NCBI RefSeq assembly: GCF_003719305.1
Contig: NZ_RARC01000027.1
Span: 1-64,000, forward strand
Reading direction: 5' to 3'
DNA length: 64,000 nucleotides
Source of the DNA: Mycolicibacterium stellerae
Lineage (GTDB): Bacteria; Actinomycetota; Actinomycetes; Mycobacteriales; Mycobacteriaceae
The position numbers and the translations under genes are program-made. Positions 41,792 through 51,420 of the stretch are shown piece after piece. Numbering within the stretch: the stretch's first letter is position 1; each line of letters opens with the position of its first letter. Under the pieces are notes generated by a model. The model had not been told where the DNA came from. It ran no database searches and saw only the letters and a list, made by a program, of their open reading frames with translations.

Positions 41792-42504
41792 GCGGCGTCG
41801 TGGAAGACAAGGCCGAGCGTGAACCGCTCGCCGGAGCGAACCGCCGAAACACCGTGCCGGACAGGCGCGACCGACCAGCCCCTCGTCGACTCCACCGGTC
41901 GCTCGCGGGTGGTGAACACAAAGCCGTGTCCATGCGGAAGTAGTGTCGCGGTACCGCGTGACTGCGCGCGTGGCCGCTGCTCGAGCAGCAGGAACTCGCC
42001 GCCGGTGTGGTCGACGCCGGGCTCGGACAGATTGATCACCACTTGCAGTGGAAACACCAAGTCGCCGTATAGATCTCGATGCAACGCATTCCAGTCACCA
42101 GGCCCATATTTCAGCAGGATCGCCGTCGACCTCGGCTGTCCGGCGGCATGGCACATGTCGAGCCAGTCGTCGAGGTCGTCGGGCCACGGCGTGGCGCGGC
42201 CCAGCTTGCTCCACCAGTCCCTCGCGATCGGCAGCAGTCGCGGGTACAGCGCATGCTTGAGCTCGTTGATCGGCTTTGGGTAGGGTCGCTGGAAGTAGCG
42301 GTATTCGCCTTGGCCGAACCGGTATCGGCTCATCTCGATCGTGGCGCGGAACAGTCCGTCGTCGTAATAGAGCCCGCGAAGTTCGGCCGCCTCTGCCTTG
42401 GTCAGCAGCTGCGGCAGGAGTGCACCGCCGAAGTCGTTGATCTCGGCGGTGACGGCACCCCAGTCGGCGGAGTCGACGCGCTTCTGCCAAATCGTCGCTG
42501 CCAT
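41788..42504 (-). CDS. 2OG-Fe(II) oxygenase, DNA-damage type
   Basis: A 238-residue oxygenase resembling the prokaryotic family annotated as oxidative demethylation of damaged DNA (PF09859-like). The Fe ligands HxD are in ALHRDLYGD and the distal His with 2OG-binding Arg in VRHGVSAVRSGERFTLGLVF. ATG 42504 overlaps the ogt stop (TGATG). A longer in-frame reading through ogt to 43680 is an artefact. Confidence 0.8.
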   Translation of the reverse strand: MAATIWQKRVDSADWGAVTAEINDFGGALLPQLLTKAEAAELRGLYYDDGLFRATIEMSRYRFGQGEYRYFQRPYPKPINELKHALYPRLLPIARDWWSKLGRATPWPDDLDDWLDMCHAAGQPRSTAILLKYGPGDWNALHRDLYGDLVFPLQVVINLSEPGVDHTGGEFLLLEQRPRAQSRGTATLLPHGHGFVFTTRERPVESTRGWSVAPVRHGVSAVRSGERFTLGLVFHDAA

Positions 42505-43016
42505 CAGAACAACCGCGCGGCCCGGACTTCGGCAGGCTCTTCGAGATCGAGCAGGAACTTCTTGCGTTCGAGACCGCCCGCGTATCCGGTTAACTTGCCG
42601 TCCTTCCCGACGACCCGGTGACATGGAATCACGATCGAGAGCGGATTGCGGCCGACGGCCGCGCCGACCTCCTGGGCGGTCGTTCCGTCGGCCAGTTCCT
42701 CGGCGATCTCGCCGTAGGTGACGGTTTGGCCGTAGGGGATGGTCGTCAGCCGGTCCCATACGCGACGGCGTACACCATCGCCGCGAAGCGCAGTTGGCAG
42801 ATCGAACTCCGTCCTGTCGCCGGTCAGGTAAGCCTCGAGTTGCGCCTGCGATTCGGCGAGTAAGGCGTCGGAGCCGGCGTCCACCCATTCGCCGAAGGTG
42901 TCCGCGGTTGGTCGGTACCAGTGATGGCGGAAGTACACCCCGATCAGCGCGGCGCCGTCGGCGACAAGGGTGAGCTCGCCCAGCGGGCTGTCCATTGCTG
43001 CATGTCTTGTGGTCAT
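42504..43016 (-). CDS. ogt: methylated-DNA--protein-cysteine methyltransferase
   Basis: Suicide enzyme removing methyl from O6-methylguanine. A 170-residue Ogt with active-site IPCHRVVG and the helix-turn-helix region with RVWDRLTTIPYGQTVTYGEIA. First gene of the ogt, 2OG-oxygenase, Ada-zinc-domain operon, in which each stop overlaps the next start. Confidence 0.94.
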   Translation of the reverse strand: MTTRHAAMDSPLGELTLVADGAALIGVYFRHHWYRPTADTFGEWVDAGSDALLAESQAQLEAYLTGDRTEFDLPTALRGDGVRRRVWDRLTTIPYGQTVTYGEIAEELADGTTAQEVGAAVGRNPLSIVIPCHRVVGKDGKLTGYAGGLERKKFLLDLEEPAEVRAARLF

Positions 43017-43061
43017 ACCCTGTAGACGGTCGGCGCGGCCCGGGCGTGAGATCCTGAGCCG

Positions 43062-43126
43062 TCACAGCGATCGACGTTTTGCAGCGATATTGCGAGTAAA
43101 CCCCTGCGAAACGTCGATCGGTGTGA
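43062..43126. repeat. 23-bp inverted repeat with 19-base loop
   Basis: Arms 43062-43084 and 43104-43126 pair over 23 bases with two mismatches; the core is CGATCGACGTTT. It lies in the 150-base gap between the methyltransferase stop at 43167 and the ogt start at 43016. It may be a terminator for the upstream gene, a dispersed palindromic element or a regulator site for ogt. Confidence 0.8.
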
Positions 43127-43166
43127 CTCTCGTGATGATCGGCAAACGCAGCAGACCCACCACCGT

Positions 43167-43661
43167 TTAGCCTGCCTTCCACGGTGTGAGCCGCGGAGTC
43201 CACGCGGGAACGTTGCGGCGGTAGTCCTCGTACTGCTCGCCGTACGTGCGCACCAGGGTGGGCTCCTCGTACCATCGCACGAACGATGCCGTGGCAATCC
43301 ATCCGATCACCGCGTAGACGACGAGCCAGACACTGTCGAAAAGCAGTGCCTGCCCGAGGATCGCGGCCAGCAGACCGACATACATCGGGTTGCGGACGAA
43401 TCGGTTGAAGCCGGTGACCACCAAACGCTCGGTCGGTGCGATGGGCATCGGCGTCCCGCCCGCCCTGGCGAACTGGATGAACGCGTGCACGGGCGGGATG
43501 AGGCCGAGCACGATCAGCACGCCTCCCAAGACCACCCGCAGCGGCGGGCTGGATGCCGGGATTTCCCAGTGGGTGATCAACCACGGGCCCAGCCCGGCGA
43601 AAGTTCCCGGCGCGGCGACGAAGAACGCCGCCGAGCCGACCGCTGCGGTGGAGGTTCGCAC
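43167..43661 (-). CDS. isoprenylcysteine-carboxylmethyltransferase-like membrane protein
   Basis: A 164-residue protein with about four to five membrane segments and the ICMT/phospholipid methyltransferase signature: GFNRFVRNPMYVG and, near the C-terminus, EEPTLVRTYGEQYEDYRRNVPAW. It probably methylates a lipid or isoprenoid with SAM. The GTG start lies three bases after the preceding VOC gene. Confidence 0.85.
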   Translation of the reverse strand: MRTSTAAVGSAAFFVAAPGTFAGLGPWLITHWEIPASSPPLRVVLGGVLIVLGLIPPVHAFIQFARAGGTPMPIAPTERLVVTGFNRFVRNPMYVGLLAAILGQALLFDSVWLVVYAVIGWIATASFVRWYEEPTLVRTYGEQYEDYRRNVPAWTPRLTPWKAG

Positions 43662-43664
43662 CGG

Positions 43665-44099
43665 CTAAGTATTGGGCCATCCCTGTGCGAGTTGGGTGAG
43701 ACGGACGCTATTGCCCGACGGGTCGCGAAACCCCGAGTCGATGCCGTAGGGCATCTGGTTGGGCGGTTCGTTGAATTCGACACCGCGGGCGGTCATTTCC
43801 TCGTAGGACTTGTCGATGTCGTCGGTGACCAGAAACACGGTGCCCGCGAATCCCTTCGCGGTCAGCTCCAGCACCTGCTTGCGGGTGGACTCGGCCATCA
43901 CCGGCTCACCGGGAACGGCCATCAGCACCAGATTGACGTCGTTCTGTCCCGGCGGCCCGACGGTCAGCCACCGGAAGTCGCCCATCTCCTCGGGGAACGA
44001 CACATCCTCACGCACCTCCATGCCGACCTTCTCGGTCCAGAACTTCAATGCGACTTCTTGATCATGGACCCACAGGTGGGCGCTGCCGATTCTCATCAT
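43665..44099 (-). CDS. VOC family (glyoxalase-like) protein
   Basis: A 144-residue single VOC domain, beginning MRIGSAHLWVHDQEVALKFW and ending FRDPSGNSVRLTQL. Close to AraC-type regulator at 44110-44562 on the same strand, ten bases apart, which may control it. Two adjacent ATG codons (44099 and 44096) are possible starts. Substrate unknown. Confidence 0.78.
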   Translation of the reverse strand: MMRIGSAHLWVHDQEVALKFWTEKVGMEVREDVSFPEEMGDFRWLTVGPPGQNDVNLVLMAVPGEPVMAESTRKQVLELTAKGFAGTVFLVTDDIDKSYEEMTARGVEFNEPPNQMPYGIDSGFRDPSGNSVRLTQLAQGWPNT

Positions 44100-44109
44100 G
44101 GATCCGACG

Positions 44110-44562
44110 CTACGGTCGGCCGTCGCGGCCCGTCTTCTCCCCGCGTGCTGTCTTCACCCGACTGTCGGGGAGCGGTCGGGTGTCACGGGCGAGGATGCAA
44201 CTGGGCACCCGCGCGTGCATCAGTGCCGGCGGCATACTCGCCCGGTAGGCGGCAGGGGGCAGCCCGTAGACCCGGGCAAAACTCGTCGTGAACGACCCGA
44301 CGCTCTGCAGGCCGACCATCACGCAGATGTCGGCCACCGACCGGTCGGTGTAGCGCAGCAGCGCCGCGGCACGCTCCAGCCGTCGCGTTTGCAGATAGGA
44401 CCGCGGCGATTCGCCGAACGTGCGGGTGAACATCCGGCTGAAATGGGCCCGCGACAGGCCGGCCGCGGTGGCCAGATCGTCGACCGTGATCGGGTCGCCG
44501 TAGCGCGAGTCCACGAGGTCCTTGGCCCGCTGCAGGTAGCGGGCGGGGGGCACATGTGCCAT
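44110..44562 (-). CDS. AraC family regulator, HTH-only
   Basis: A 150-residue protein made of the two AraC helix-turn-helix motifs at its N-terminal end (about 5-105: GDPITVDDLATAAGLSRAHFSRMFTRTFG and SVADICVMVGLQSVGSFTTSFARVYG), with no ligand domain and a short basic tail. It heads a leftward unit with the VOC and methyltransferase genes. Confidence 0.85.
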   Translation of the reverse strand: MAHVPPARYLQRAKDLVDSRYGDPITVDDLATAAGLSRAHFSRMFTRTFGESPRSYLQTRRLERAAALLRYTDRSVADICVMVGLQSVGSFTTSFARVYGLPPAAYRASMPPALMHARVPSCILARDTRPLPDSRVKTARGEKTGRDGRP

Positions 44563-44577
44563 CGGAATATTATGTAT

Positions 44578-44986
<409 letters not shown>

Positions 44987-44989
44987 TAC

Positions 44990-46480
44990 TCAGCGGGCTT
45001 TGCGCACCGACTTGTTCAGCTTCTTCAGCGCGCTGTCGAGCTGCAGGCGTGCACTGCGCGCCAGGTCGTCTTCCTGCGCGTACAACAGGCCGTAGGTGAA
45101 CGTGTCCTCACCGGCTCCACGCGCGGCGTCGGCCTGCTGGCTCAGATGCGTTCGGCTCACCACGCTGTCCTGATGGTCTCCGAGCAGGGTCTGGATGCGC
45201 TTGGCCCGATCAGACACCTTTTCAGCACCAGTTGCGGCCGCAGTGTAACGAAGCCGCTTGGCGCCCTTACGTATTCGATGAAGTGCCTCATCGCGGTCCT
45301 CGTCTACGGCCGCCGCCGCGCGCTTGGCCGCTTTACGCACCCGCTTGTAGGCCGAGTCGATGGTGGCGGTGACCTCTTCATCGCCCTCTGCCGTCGGCGT
45401 CGGCTCCGCGGCGACCAGTCCGTCGAGCGCGTCGAGCAGACGGAAATACCTATCCGATCGCATCGCGATCAACGACCGCCGCAGGCCGGACTTGTAGCGC
45501 CGCTTCGCGCCGTCCACCAAACGCTCGCGTATCGGGCCGTGGATCAACTCGTCGGGTAGACCGTCGAGGGCGCGTTCGTAGCGTTCTGCGAGCACCTCGG
45601 CGTCGCGTGCGACGCCAAGCACGCTGGCGAGCTGACGCAGCTCGTCGAGAATCCACGCGTCGTCGGAGATGCCGAAAGCGCCCTCCGACGACTGGAGCAG
45701 GCTGCGGATCTTGCGCGTGGCCACCCGCATCTGGTGCACCGAGTCGTAGACATCCGCGCGCACCGCACGGTCCCACTCGATCATCTGGTCGACCTGTTCG
45801 GCGACCGCCCGGTGGATCGGATCAGCCTTCGGCTTCTTCGGGGTGTCGTCGACGGCGGCGCTCGCCAGCACCCGGGCGAGCTTGGATCCGTGGCCCGCAG
45901 GCACCGCACCCGCGTCGAGGAGGCGGTTGGTCAGCCGGTCCAACAGGTCCGGCGATGCCGGGGCCCCCTCGGCCAGCTCCAGCTCCCACTCGCGCCACTG
46001 CTGATGGTCGCCCTCACCGGCCGACGCGACCACCTTGTCGTCGCTGAACTCGGCGACCGGGGAGCCATCGGCCCCGTAGAGCAGATCGACGGTCCTGTCG
46101 GTCGAGATTCGAGCGACGGGTCCGAGTGGCCGGTCACGAACGATGGCGAGCACCACGTCCAACAGAGCGTCCGGCACGGCGCCGCCGACACCCTCGTCCA
46201 GCGGGGTCCGCACCTCCGTGCGCGTATCCGGGCCTGCAGGCAGCTTGAGGTGCCAGCCGGCGTCGGTCCCGCCGGTGCGCCTCCGCAGCGTCACGCGGTG
46301 GGCGGCCAGGTCGTGGCCCTCGGTGTCGAAGTAGACAGCCTCGAGGTGCTGCGACGGCGACCGCTCCACGCGCGTCACCACCGAAAGCCCCTCGAATGAG
46401 GGTGAAACCGTCGGTTCGAGCACGTCGAACTTCCGCTCGACCTCGGTATGCCGGGACGTCTTCGGTCTGCTGGCCGCCAT
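44990..46480 (-). CDS. CYTH and CHAD domain protein (Rv2226)
   Basis: A 496-residue protein. The N-terminal CYTH domain (HTEVERKFDV, the ExExK-like motif) is of the triphosphate-tunnel fold. From about 210 on, the helical CHAD domain contains conserved histidines (DSVHQMRVATRKIRSLL, ALHRIRKGAKRLRY) that bind polyphosphate. It therefore likely acts on or binds polyphosphate. ATG 46480 follows AAGGTGGAG; a longer in-frame start at 46963 would overlap the enoyl-CoA hydratase. Confidence 0.88.
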   Translation of the reverse strand: MAASRPKTSRHTEVERKFDVLEPTVSPSFEGLSVVTRVERSPSQHLEAVYFDTEGHDLAAHRVTLRRRTGGTDAGWHLKLPAGPDTRTEVRTPLDEGVGGAVPDALLDVVLAIVRDRPLGPVARISTDRTVDLLYGADGSPVAEFSDDKVVASAGEGDHQQWREWELELAEGAPASPDLLDRLTNRLLDAGAVPAGHGSKLARVLASAAVDDTPKKPKADPIHRAVAEQVDQMIEWDRAVRADVYDSVHQMRVATRKIRSLLQSSEGAFGISDDAWILDELRQLASVLGVARDAEVLAERYERALDGLPDELIHGPIRERLVDGAKRRYKSGLRRSLIAMRSDRYFRLLDALDGLVAAEPTPTAEGDEEVTATIDSAYKRVRKAAKRAAAAVDEDRDEALHRIRKGAKRLRYTAAATGAEKVSDRAKRIQTLLGDHQDSVVSRTHLSQQADAARGAGEDTFTYGLLYAQEDDLARSARLQLDSALKKLNKSVRKAR

Positions 46481-46568
46481 CTCCACCTTCGTCGCGTGTG
46501 CCTTGCACAGCCCAGCGTGCCATATGCGGGTGAAGAGCCGATCCGGGCTCGCAGATAAAGTCCATGGC

Positions 46569-47348
46569 GTGACCGAATACGAGACCATCACGCTCGAACA
46601 GTCCGGCCCGATCGCGCGAATCACCCTGAACCGGCCCGATGCGGCAAACGGCATGAACGACACCATGACTCGTGAGCTCGCCGATGCCGCAGCGCTCTGT
46701 GACACGGCCACAACGAAGGTCGTGCTGCTGACGGGTGCTGGCCGATTCTTCTGCGCGGGAGGCGATCTCAAGTCGTTTGCGACGGCGCCGAGTCGCGGAC
46801 GGCACATCAAGGGGGTGGCCGACGAGCTGCACCGCGCCATCTCGACGTTCGCGCGCATGGACGCCGTGCTGATCACCGCCGTCAACGGAACCGCCGCCGG
46901 AGCCGGCTTCTCGCTCGCGGTCACCGGCGACCTCGTCCTGGCCGCCGAGTCCGCGACGTTCACGATGGCCTACACCAAGGTCGGATTGAGTCCCGACGGG
47001 AGTTCGTCCTACTTCCTGCCCCGGCTGATCGGCATCACCAGGACGAAGGAGTTGATGTTGACCAACCGGGCCCTGTCGGCCCAGGAGGCATCACACTGGG
47101 GGCTGGTCACCGAGGTGGTGCCCGACGACGAGTTGACAGCCAGGGCCGATCAACTGGCTGCCGAAATGGCTTCCACCGCAGCTGGGTCCAACGGCGCGGT
47201 CAAGGCCCTGATGTTGGCGACGTTCTCCAGCGGTCTGGAGGAACAGATGGAGCTGGAGGGACGCATCATCGCCGGCCGCGCCGAATCCGCCGACGGTCGC
47301 GAAGGAGTCGACGCCTTCATGGCCAAGCGCAAACCGGAGTTCGGCTAA
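46569..47348 (+). CDS. enoyl-CoA hydratase/isomerase family protein
   Basis: A 259-residue crotonase. The oxyanion-hole blocks GRFFCAGGDLKSF (about 56-68) and NGTAAGAGFSLAVTGD are present; the position of the usual second catalytic Glu is SPDGSSSYFLPRLIG with Asp/Gly, as in isomerase-type members. GTG 46569 is preferred to an ATG at 46503. It converges on panB with only 14 bases between the stops. Confidence 0.85.
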   Translation: MTEYETITLEQSGPIARITLNRPDAANGMNDTMTRELADAAALCDTATTKVVLLTGAGRFFCAGGDLKSFATAPSRGRHIKGVADELHRAISTFARMDAVLITAVNGTAAGAGFSLAVTGDLVLAAESATFTMAYTKVGLSPDGSSSYFLPRLIGITRTKELMLTNRALSAQEASHWGLVTEVVPDDELTARADQLAAEMASTAAGSNGAVKALMLATFSSGLEEQMELEGRIIAGRAESADGREGVDAFMAKRKPEFG

Positions 47349-47362
47349 CAGGCCCGGCGAGC

Positions 47363-48205
47363 CTAGAAGCTGTGCTCCTCCGCAGGGAAGGCTCCGCTGG
47401 CCACCTCGTCGGCGTACTGCGTTGCTGCACTGCGTAATTCCGTACCGACGTCGCCGAAACGCTTGACGAACTTGGCGGTCTTGCCGCTGGTCATACCCGC
47501 CATGTCCTGCCAAACCAGCACCTGCGCATCGCAGTTGGGCCCTGCGCCGATTCCCACGGTCGGGATGGTCAGCTTGCCGGTGATCTGGGTGGCCAGTTCC
47601 GCGGGCACCATCTCGAGCACGACAGCGATGGCGCCGGCTTCTTGGACGGCGATCGCGTCGTGAATGGTCTGCTCGGCGGCGTCGCCGCGGCCCTGAACCC
47701 GGAAGCCGCCGAGGCCGTTGACGCTCTGCGGTGTGAATCCGATGTGGGCGATGACCGGGATGCCCGCCTGCGTCAGCGTCGCGACCTGGTCGGCCACTCG
47801 CTCGCCACCTTCCAGCTTGACCGCATGCGCACCGGTCTCCTTGAGAAATCGTGTCGCGGTCTGCAGCGCCTGCTGCGGCCCGGCCTCATAGCTGCCGAAC
47901 GGCATGTCGGCGACCACCAGCGCGTGGGGCGCACCGCGCACCACGCCGCGAACCAGTGGGATCAACTCGTCGATGGTCACCGGCACCGTGGTGTCATATC
48001 CGTACACCACGTTTGCCGCGGAGTCGCCGACCAAAAGCACCGGGATGCCTGCGTCGTCGAATACGCGGGCGGTGGAGTAGTCGTAAGCCGTCAGCATGGC
48101 CCACTTGTGGCCTTCCGACTTCCACTTGTGCAGGTGGTGGGTGCGGACCTTAGTCCGCGGCTTGGTAACTTCGGCAGCACCGTAAACAGTTTGTTCAGAC
48201 ATCAT
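47363..48205 (-). CDS. panB: 3-methyl-2-oxobutanoate hydroxymethyltransferase
   Basis: First committed step to pantothenate: transfers a hydroxymethyl group from methylene-THF to ketoisovalerate, giving ketopantoate. A 280-residue TIM barrel with MLTAYDYSTARVFDDAG, VGDSAANVVYGYDTTVPVT (metal-binding Asp), VKLEGG and the TVGIGAGPNCDAQVLVWQD block. Two successive Met codons (48205, 48202) are possible starts after AGGGAC. Confidence 0.94.
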   Translation of the reverse strand: MMSEQTVYGAAEVTKPRTKVRTHHLHKWKSEGHKWAMLTAYDYSTARVFDDAGIPVLLVGDSAANVVYGYDTTVPVTIDELIPLVRGVVRGAPHALVVADMPFGSYEAGPQQALQTATRFLKETGAHAVKLEGGERVADQVATLTQAGIPVIAHIGFTPQSVNGLGGFRVQGRGDAAEQTIHDAIAVQEAGAIAVVLEMVPAELATQITGKLTIPTVGIGAGPNCDAQVLVWQDMAGMTSGKTAKFVKRFGDVGTELRSAATQYADEVASGAFPAEEHSF

Positions 48206-48342
48206 TGTCCCTAGTGGCTGTTCGGTCGATCCTCGTGGCCCGTTGCGGGTCCCCGGGTTCGTCTGACCCCCTCAGTCTGCCACCACGTGGCAAGAAGATG
48301 AACTTCGAGTTAAGTGGATTTCCTCACATTACGATCGGCCAC

Positions 48343-49734
48343 ATGCAACGGCTCAGTGGACTCGACGCCAGCTTCCTCTACCTCGAAACCGCAGCACAGC
48401 CGATGCACGTGTGCTCGATTCTCGAGCTGGACACGTCCACGATGCCCGGCGGCTACACCTTCGACCGGATGCGCGACGAACTGGCGCTGCGCATCAAGGC
48501 AATGCCGCAATTTCGGGAGAAGCTCGCCGACAGCCGGTTCAACCCCGACCACCCGGTGTGGGTGGAGGACGAGGACTTCGATGTGGACCGCCACCTGCAT
48601 CGCATCGGGCTTCCATCGCCGGGGGGCCGCCAGGAGCTGGCCGAGATCTGCGGCCATATCGCGTCGCTTCCGCTGGACCGCACGAGGCCGTTGTGGGAGA
48701 TGTGGGTCATCGAGAACATCGCGGGCACCGACGCCCACGACGGCGGCCGGCTGGCGGTGATGACGAAGGTGCACCATGCCGGTGTCGACGGCGTGACCGG
48801 GGCCAACCTGATGTCGCAGCTGTGCAGCACCGAACCCGACGCACCCGCGCCGGATCCGGTGGAGGGTGTCGGCGGGGGCAGCGGGATTGAGATCGCGGTC
48901 AGCGGGGCGATCAAGTTCGCGTCGCGGCCGTTGAATTTGGTCAATGTGGTGCCGTCGACGTTGTCGTCGGTCGTCGACACCGTGAAACGGGCCCGCAACG
49001 GGCTGGCGATGGCGCGGCCGTTCGCCGCACCGCAGACTCCGTTCAACGCCAACGTGACCGCGCACCGCAACATCGCCTACGCCCAATTGGACCTCGAGGA
49101 CATCAAGAAGGTGAAGAACCACTTCGGCGTGAAGGTCAACGACGTGGTGATGGCGCTCGTCTCAGGCGTGCTGCGCAAGTTCCTCGACGACCGCGGCGAG
49201 CTGCCCGACTCCACGCTGGTGGCGATGGTCCCGGTTTCGGTGCACGACAAGTCGGACCGGCCGGGTCGCAACCAGGTGTCGGGCATGTTCTCCAATCTCG
49301 AGACCCATATCGACAACCCGGCGGACCGCTTGAAATCCATTTCGGAGTCGAATTCCGTTGCCAAGCAACACAGCTCGGCGATCGGCGCAACTCTGCTACA
49401 GGATTGGACACAGTTCGCCGCGCCTGCTGTGTTCGGTGTCGCGATGCGGGTATACGCCAGCTCGAGGTTAAGCGGCGCCAGGCCGGTGCACAACCTGGTC
49501 ATCTCCAACGTGCCCGGGCCGCAGGTTCCGTTGTACTTCCTGGGTTCCGAGGTCAAGGCGATGTATCCGCTCGGGCCGATTTTCCACGGCTCCGGGCTCA
49601 ATATCACCGTGATGTCGTTGAACGGGAAGCTCGACGTCGGCATCGTGTCGTGCCCCGAGCTTCTGCCCGATCTGTGGGACCTCGCCGACGACTTCGAGAT
49701 CGCACTCGACGAGTTGGTGCAGAGCACCGGCTAG
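48343..49734 (+). CDS. wax ester synthase / diacylglycerol acyltransferase (WS/DGAT)
   Basis: A 463-residue bifunctional acyltransferase making triacylglycerol or wax esters for storage lipid. The N-terminus MQRLSGLDASFLYLET and the active-site HHAGVDG (HHxxxDG) are diagnostic; later ISNVPGPQVPLYF and the NDVVMALVSGVLR segment match. Start at 48343; an ATG at 48298 with a weak site would add 15 residues. No orthologue is at this position in M. tuberculosis. Confidence 0.9.
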   Translation: MQRLSGLDASFLYLETAAQPMHVCSILELDTSTMPGGYTFDRMRDELALRIKAMPQFREKLADSRFNPDHPVWVEDEDFDVDRHLHRIGLPSPGGRQELAEICGHIASLPLDRTRPLWEMWVIENIAGTDAHDGGRLAVMTKVHHAGVDGVTGANLMSQLCSTEPDAPAPDPVEGVGGGSGIEIAVSGAIKFASRPLNLVNVVPSTLSSVVDTVKRARNGLAMARPFAAPQTPFNANVTAHRNIAYAQLDLEDIKKVKNHFGVKVNDVVMALVSGVLRKFLDDRGELPDSTLVAMVPVSVHDKSDRPGRNQVSGMFSNLETHIDNPADRLKSISESNSVAKQHSSAIGATLLQDWTQFAAPAVFGVAMRVYASSRLSGARPVHNLVISNVPGPQVPLYFLGSEVKAMYPLGPIFHGSGLNITVMSLNGKLDVGIVSCPELLPDLWDLADDFEIALDELVQSTG

Positions 49735-49824
49735 ACCCGTCGGAGTGGTGGTCTGCCAGGACCGATGCAATTTCATGGCAGCATGTGGTCCCATGAGCCG
49801 CCGAAGACGATCGCGAGTGAACGC

Positions 49825-51333
49825 ATGAGCCTGAAGAAGGGGATTCTTGCGGGCTCGCTGGTGGTGTTGCTGGTGGCGGGTTGCAGCAAGGCGATCGACG
49901 GTCACCCCGTCGCCGCCGTGCCTCCCCCCGGGTCACCGATTCAATGGGGCCCCTGCCCGGCGGACGATCCGTCGGGCGCCGCTTCGCCCGACGCCGAATG
50001 CGGCAAGCTCTCCGTGCCGGTGGACTACAGCAAGCCCGACGGTGACGTCGCCCAGCTGGCGATGATCCGGTTCAAGGCCACCGGTGACAAGATCGGTTCG
50101 TTGGTGATCAACCCGGGCGGGCCGGGTGAATCCGGCGTCAAGTCGGCGGCCAACCTGGTCGGCACGATGCCGTCGTCCGTCCGCGAACGCTTCGACCTGG
50201 TGGGGTTCGACCCGCGCGGTGTCGCGGGCTCAACGCCTGCGGTGTGGTGCAACTCCGACGCCGACAACGACCGGCTGCGGGCCGATCCGCAGGTCGATTA
50301 TTCGCCAGAAGGCATCGAACACATCAACAACGAGACCAAGGCGTTCGTCCAGCGTTGCGTCGACAAAACGGGCAAGGAATTCCTCGCCAACGTCGGCACG
50401 GCCAATGTTGTGAAGGATCTCGACGCGATCCGGGTCGCCGTCGGCGACGACAAGCTCACGTTTCTCGGCTATTCCTATGGCACGCGCATCGGCGGCAGCT
50501 ACGCCGAGGAGTTTCCGCAGAACGTGCGGGCGATGGTGCTCGACGGCGCGATCGACCCGAACGCCGATCCGATCGAAGAGGATCTCCGGCAGACGGCGGC
50601 GTTCCAGAAAGCGTTCGACGATTACGCCGCGGACTGCGCCAAGGATCCGAGCTGTCCGCTCGGTACTGATCCGGCCAAGTCAACCGCTGTGTACAAGAGC
50701 TTGGTGGAGCCCCTTGTCGACAAGCCTGCCAAGACAGACGATCCGCGCGGCCTCGCCTACAGCGACGCTCTCGTCGGCACCATTCTCCCGTTGTATTCGC
50801 CGAGCATTTGGCCTCGTCTCACCGCTGGTCTCAACGAGCTCAGGGTTGGGCGCGGCGACCAACTGCTGTACCTGTCAGACATTTACATGCACCGGCGTCC
50901 CGACGGGCACTACGACAACGCCACCGATGTGCGCGTCGCGGTCAACTGTGTCGACCAGCCCCCGATCACCGACCCCGCCAAGCTGGTCGACAAGGATCGC
51001 CGGTCGCGAGAGTTGGCGCCGTTTCTGAACTACGGCGAGTTCACCGGATACGCGCCGATGGACACCTGTGCCCTCTGGCCTGTCCCGCCGACAACGCAAC
51101 CGCACGAGATCTCCGTCAAGGGACTCCCGCCCACTCTGGTGATCTCCACGACCAACGACCCCGCGACGCCTTATCAGGCAGGCGTCGATCTGGCCAAGCA
51201 GCTGGGCGGCACGCTCGTCACCTTCGACGGGACCCAGCACACGGTTGCCTTCCAGGGCAACCAATGCATCGACGACATCGTCGCTACCTACCTGATCGAC
51301 GTGAAGGTCCCGCCGCCGGATACCCGTTGCTGA
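49825..51333 (+). CDS. caeA: cell-envelope serine hydrolase CaeA/Hip1
   Basis: A 502-residue lipoprotein (lipobox VAGC) with an alpha/beta hydrolase fold of the TAP-like/tripeptidyl aminopeptidase type. The oxyanion NPGGPG, nucleophile GYSYGT, the late Asp (TTNDPATPYQAG) and His (DGTQHTVA) form the triad known for Hip1, a serine protease acting at the cell surface. Position right of panB matches Rv2224c. ATG 49825 is preferred; an earlier Met at 49765 lacks a signal peptide shape. Confidence 0.88.
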   Translation: MSLKKGILAGSLVVLLVAGCSKAIDGHPVAAVPPPGSPIQWGPCPADDPSGAASPDAECGKLSVPVDYSKPDGDVAQLAMIRFKATGDKIGSLVINPGGPGESGVKSAANLVGTMPSSVRERFDLVGFDPRGVAGSTPAVWCNSDADNDRLRADPQVDYSPEGIEHINNETKAFVQRCVDKTGKEFLANVGTANVVKDLDAIRVAVGDDKLTFLGYSYGTRIGGSYAEEFPQNVRAMVLDGAIDPNADPIEEDLRQTAAFQKAFDDYAADCAKDPSCPLGTDPAKSTAVYKSLVEPLVDKPAKTDDPRGLAYSDALVGTILPLYSPSIWPRLTAGLNELRVGRGDQLLYLSDIYMHRRPDGHYDNATDVRVAVNCVDQPPITDPAKLVDKDRRSRELAPFLNYGEFTGYAPMDTCALWPVPPTTQPHEISVKGLPPTLVISTTNDPATPYQAGVDLAKQLGGTLVTFDGTQHTVAFQGNQCIDDIVATYLIDVKVPPPDTRC

Positions 51334-51420
51334 GCAACGAAACTCGGCTGAGCACGCCAAGGTCTCCGAAAGGTCACCGTCCGATTGCGGCTTCGGTGCG
51401 GCCATGACGGGCGTGCGACG

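Noticed and set aside
41788..43680. 630-codon minus-strand frame reading through ogt into the 2OG oxygenase
   Set aside because: Only the last 238 codons are a real protein; the rest is out of frame with ogt and the ICMT-like gene, and a TGATG start/stop overlap marks the true start at 42504.
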